Origin: Bacillus sp. CH140a_4T
Lineage (GTDB): Bacteria > Bacillota > Bacilli > Bacillales > Bacillaceae_G
Assembly: GCF_008923725.1 (NCBI RefSeq)
Contig: NZ_WBPF01000005.1
Location: 382,411 to 446,410 of the forward strand
Direction of reading: 5' to 3'
DNA: 64,000 nucleotides
The notes beneath the pieces were generated by a model. It was not told where the DNA came from. It saw only the letters and a program-made list of their open reading frames with translations, and searched no databases. Numbering within the stretch: the stretch's first letter is position 1; every line of letters begins with the position of its first letter. Positions 62,144 through 64,000 of this stretch are shown piece by piece. A program made the position numbers and the translations under genes.

Positions 62144-62257
62144 ATGCTAGATCAAATTACTTGGGGAACACCTGGCAGCTTATTATGCTTAGGATTCTTT
62201 TTTGCAGGACTAGGAATCTTCTTAAGAAGCATGACGTCATATTCAAAAAATAAATAA
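62144..62257 (+). CDS. 37-residue membrane peptide
   Basis: Short gene with one central hydrophobic segment (SLLCLGFFFAGLGIFL), an N-terminal polar part (MLDQITWGTPG) and a basic tail (RSMTSYSKNK). The ribosome site GGGAGGGG sits 7 bases before the ATG and a consensus promoter lies upstream, so translation is very likely. It is a single-pass membrane peptide, too short to be named. It could be a regulatory membrane peptide. A role in toxin-antitoxin function is not indicated. Confidence 0.75.
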   Translation: MLDQITWGTPGSLLCLGFFFAGLGIFLRSMTSYSKNK

Positions 62258-62349
62258 AAGCATCCCAAAAACAGAAAATAGTACATTTTCATGTTTTTGG
62301 ATATTTGATTTTCTTAGCTTGATAGTAATATGGGAATACCTCGCTTTTA

Positions 62350-62389
62350 AACAAAAGAAGCCTTTCTTTTACAGAAGGCTTCTTTTGTT
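62350..62389. terminator. bidirectional terminator
   Basis: 14-bp stem AACAAAAGAAGCCT/AGGCTTCTTTTGTT between the small peptide gene and the YjiH-like gene. Confidence 0.88.
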
Positions 62390-62411
62390 ATAGATTTATC
62401 TTATTAAAACT

Positions 62412-63740
62412 TTAAAGCAACAAATAAGCAATCGGCGTAATAATAAGTAACGTTAATATCGTTCTTTGTACATAGAGAATAATAAGTTCTGATACTTTTA
62501 ACGGGATGTCCGTCGATAAAATACAAGGAATGGAAGCTGAGAAAAACAATATAGATGATACCGAAACAACTGCAATGACAAACTTTGTCACAAGTGGTGC
62601 ACTTACAACTAAAAGAGAAGGTAAAAACATTTCCGCAATACCAACAGATGCCGCTTTAGCAGCTAGTTCTGCTTCTGGTAATTGTAAAGCCCACGTAAAT
62701 GGATAGAAAATATAACTGATCCAATCAAATATTGGCGTAAATTTCGCTAAGACGATACCAATTAATCCTACTGACATAATAGATGGCAAAATTCCCATCG
62801 TCATAATAAATCCATCTTTTAAATTCACTGCGATATTTTTCATAATACTCGGTGCAGATTTCGATACTTCTAACGCATCTTCCCAAGCGCGTTCTAGCAT
62901 TTTTTCTTTATAAACAGGCTCTGGGAACCCTTCTTCTGTTACATATGTATCTGGTTTTCTACTAAGTGGTGGGATTCTTACGGTGATAGCAGTTACGATG
63001 AATGTTACAACGAGAGTAGTCCAAAAATAAACATTCCATAAATGCATAATGTCTAATGTTTTTGCGATGATGATCATAAAGGTTGCGGATACTGTAGAAA
63101 AACCTGTAGCGATAATGGCAGCTTCTTTTGTCGTATACTTTCCTTCTTTATACACGCGATTCGTAATAAGAAGTGCAAGCGAATAACTCCCCACAAAGGA
63201 AGCGACCGCATCGATTGCTGATCGTCCAGGTGTTTTCCATAACGGTCTCATAATCGGACGGCAAAACGTACCGATAAATTCAAGTAATCCGTACCCGACT
63301 AATAACGCTAAAAAAGCCGAGCCAATTGGAACGAGTAAACTTACCGATATTACTAGTTTTTCATACAAAAACGGCCCTACATCTGGTGCAAAGAACCAAG
63401 CTGGCCCTACTTTCAAGCAATATAATACACCAAAAACGACGCCAACTACTTTTAAAATCGAAAAACAAATGTCTACGATAGACGCATTCCATTTTTTCGT
63501 ATAAAACGGATAAATCGCACCCATTATCATAACGAGTAGTGCATAATAAGGTACGACGCTTGGAACCGAAGACCGAATCCATGATACGATATGATCAATC
63601 ATAATAGATGAAGCACCATTTATCATAACTGGTACGAAAAACATAAACACCCCAACTAGACTAGCGAGTATAAAGCGAAGAATGATCCTCTTCTCACTCC
63701 CTGTCTTAATTACATTCCTTTTTAATTCAAATTCAATCAA
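62412..63740 (-). CDS. YjiH/gate-domain family multi-pass membrane protein
   Basis: 442 residues with about ten membrane segments and two long cytoplasmic loops. It starts at a TTG with AGGAGGTG upstream. The gate-domain pattern (GxG-rich loops such as PGRSAIDAVASFVGSYSLALLITNRVYKEGKYTTKEAAIIATGFSTVS, and SVGIAEMFLPSLLV) is like nucleoside-recognition and YjiH proteins, a family related to spore maturation proteins SpmA/SpmB. It probably moves or gates a solute. The substrate is unknown. It is a single gene. Confidence 0.85.
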   Translation of the reverse strand: MIEFELKRNVIKTGSEKRIILRFILASLVGVFMFFVPVMINGASSIMIDHIVSWIRSSVPSVVPYYALLVMIMGAIYPFYTKKWNASIVDICFSILKVVGVVFGVLYCLKVGPAWFFAPDVGPFLYEKLVISVSLLVPIGSAFLALLVGYGLLEFIGTFCRPIMRPLWKTPGRSAIDAVASFVGSYSLALLITNRVYKEGKYTTKEAAIIATGFSTVSATFMIIIAKTLDIMHLWNVYFWTTLVVTFIVTAITVRIPPLSRKPDTYVTEEGFPEPVYKEKMLERAWEDALEVSKSAPSIMKNIAVNLKDGFIMTMGILPSIMSVGLIGIVLAKFTPIFDWISYIFYPFTWALQLPEAELAAKAASVGIAEMFLPSLLVVSAPLVTKFVIAVVSVSSILFFSASIPCILSTDIPLKVSELIILYVQRTILTLLIITPIAYLLL

Positions 63741-63820
63741 AATTCGACACCTCCTATTATCTAAATATTATGTATATTTATGTTACATTCCTGCTTTCCA
63801 TTACTATATTTAATCATATA

Positions 63821-63865
63821 AAAAAAGCCTATTTTGAAATGTTAAATTCAAAATAGGCTTTTTTT
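63821..63865. terminator. bidirectional terminator
   Basis: 18-bp stem AAAAAAGCCTATTTTGAA/TTCAAAATAGGCTTTTTT with an 8-base loop, following the partial repeat gene. Confidence 0.9.
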
Positions 63866-63882
63866 ATGATTTGTTCTTCTTT

Positions 63883-64000
63883 TTATTTTTTCTCTTCTGT
63901 TGGTTTTTGCTCTTCTTCTTGCTTTTTCTCTTCTTCTTGCTTTTTCCCTTCTTCTTGCTTTTTCTCTTCTTCTTGCTTTTTCTCTTCTTGCTTTTTCTCT
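63883..64000 (-). CDS. 3' end of a Glu/Lys/Gln-rich repeat protein, cut by the window edge
   Basis: Only the last 38 codons are visible (stop TAA at 63883-63885). They read as repeats of the unit KKQEEE with an EQKPTEEKK tail. At the DNA level the unit is an 18-bp TTCTTCTTGCTTTTTCTC-like tandem repeat, with one 15-bp copy at the outer end. Such tails occur in secreted or wall-bound proteins and in coiled-coil spacers. The function of the whole protein cannot be seen here. Confidence 0.75.
   Translation of the reverse strand, partial: EKKQEEKKQEEEKKQEEGKKQEEEKKQEEEQKPTEEKK
63910..64000. repeat. 18-bp tandem repeat
   Basis: About five copies of an 18-bp unit (CTTCTTCTTGCTTTTTCT) inside the partial gene, with one copy lacking a codon and one carrying a T-to-C change that turns Glu into Gly. 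It encodes KKQEEE repeats on the minus strand. Confidence 0.85.

Noticed and set aside
63910-64000. CRISPR array
   Set aside because: The repeats are contiguous with no spacers and are in-frame codon repeats.

Overview
The window looks like a chromosomal segment of a Bacillus cereus-group bacterium. Base composition is AT-rich, ribosome binding sites are strong GGAGG-type, TTG and GTG starts are common, and rho-independent terminators are dense. The gene content fits too: a SpoIIP family protein, two type I signal peptidases, an alkaline D-peptidase-like enzyme, MocR/EamA and MoxR/DUF58 pairs, and a chromosomal TetM-like GTPase. I see no insertion sequence, prophage, tRNA, rRNA or CRISPR array. 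The species is inferred from protein style, not from a search.

Region by region. 0.1-5 kb: a zinc-ribbon protein, a PadR/DUF2812 pair, and a MoxR-DUF58-membrane protein operon with overlapping genes. 5-12 kb: an MHS-family transporter, a class III aminotransferase, a catalase gene broken by an apparent one-base insertion, a small secreted protein, and a YerA-like adenine deaminase. 12-20 kb: a secreted D-peptidase-like serine hydrolase, a MarR-nitroreductase-monooxygenase operon, a TetM-like GTPase, an alpha/beta hydrolase plus Nudix pair, and a secreted erythromycin-esterase homologue. 20-37 kb: mostly single-gene or two-gene housekeeping and detoxification units (epimerase, CPBP protease, AraC/serine hydrolase, deaminase, acetyltransferase, Nudix, EamA/MocR, DUF188, DUF3892, DUF2785, GrpB, kinase, phosphoesterase, phosphotransferase, glyoxalase-like, TauE/SafE).

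37-43 kb: a GNAT acetyltransferase, a clear lysine riboswitch in front of a LysP-like permease, an A-type Fe-S-like protein, an AlkC/AlkD-like HEAT-repeat protein, DUF2716, a methyltransferase, and a 61-residue VbhA-like antitoxin with no Fic partner. 43-52.6 kb: a signal peptidase, a class B penicillin-binding protein, a sirtuin, and then the most coherent system of the window. This is an IclR regulator followed by PxpB, PxpC, PxpA, DUF969, DUF979 and pyrrolidone-carboxylate peptidase, all on the minus strand. It reads as a complete unit for releasing, importing and opening 5-oxoproline (pyroglutamate).

52.7-64 kb: two related secreted proteins, an alpha/beta hydrolase, a second signal peptidase, CutC, a SpoIIP paralogue, an ArsR-type regulator, DinB, an acyl-CoA dehydrogenase, a DUF218 protein, a GNAT acetyltransferase, a 37-residue membrane peptide too short for ordinary gene calling, a YjiH-like gate protein, and the 3' end of a gene with Glu/Lys/Gln-rich tandem repeats cut by the window edge.

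The most rewarding items for follow-up are the 5-oxoproline operon with its two uncharacterised membrane proteins, the orphan Fic-inhibitor-like antitoxin, the terminator in the leader of the TauE/SafE gene, the overlapping leader frame before the TetM-like GTPase, and two apparent single-base frameshifts (catalase and Nudix).
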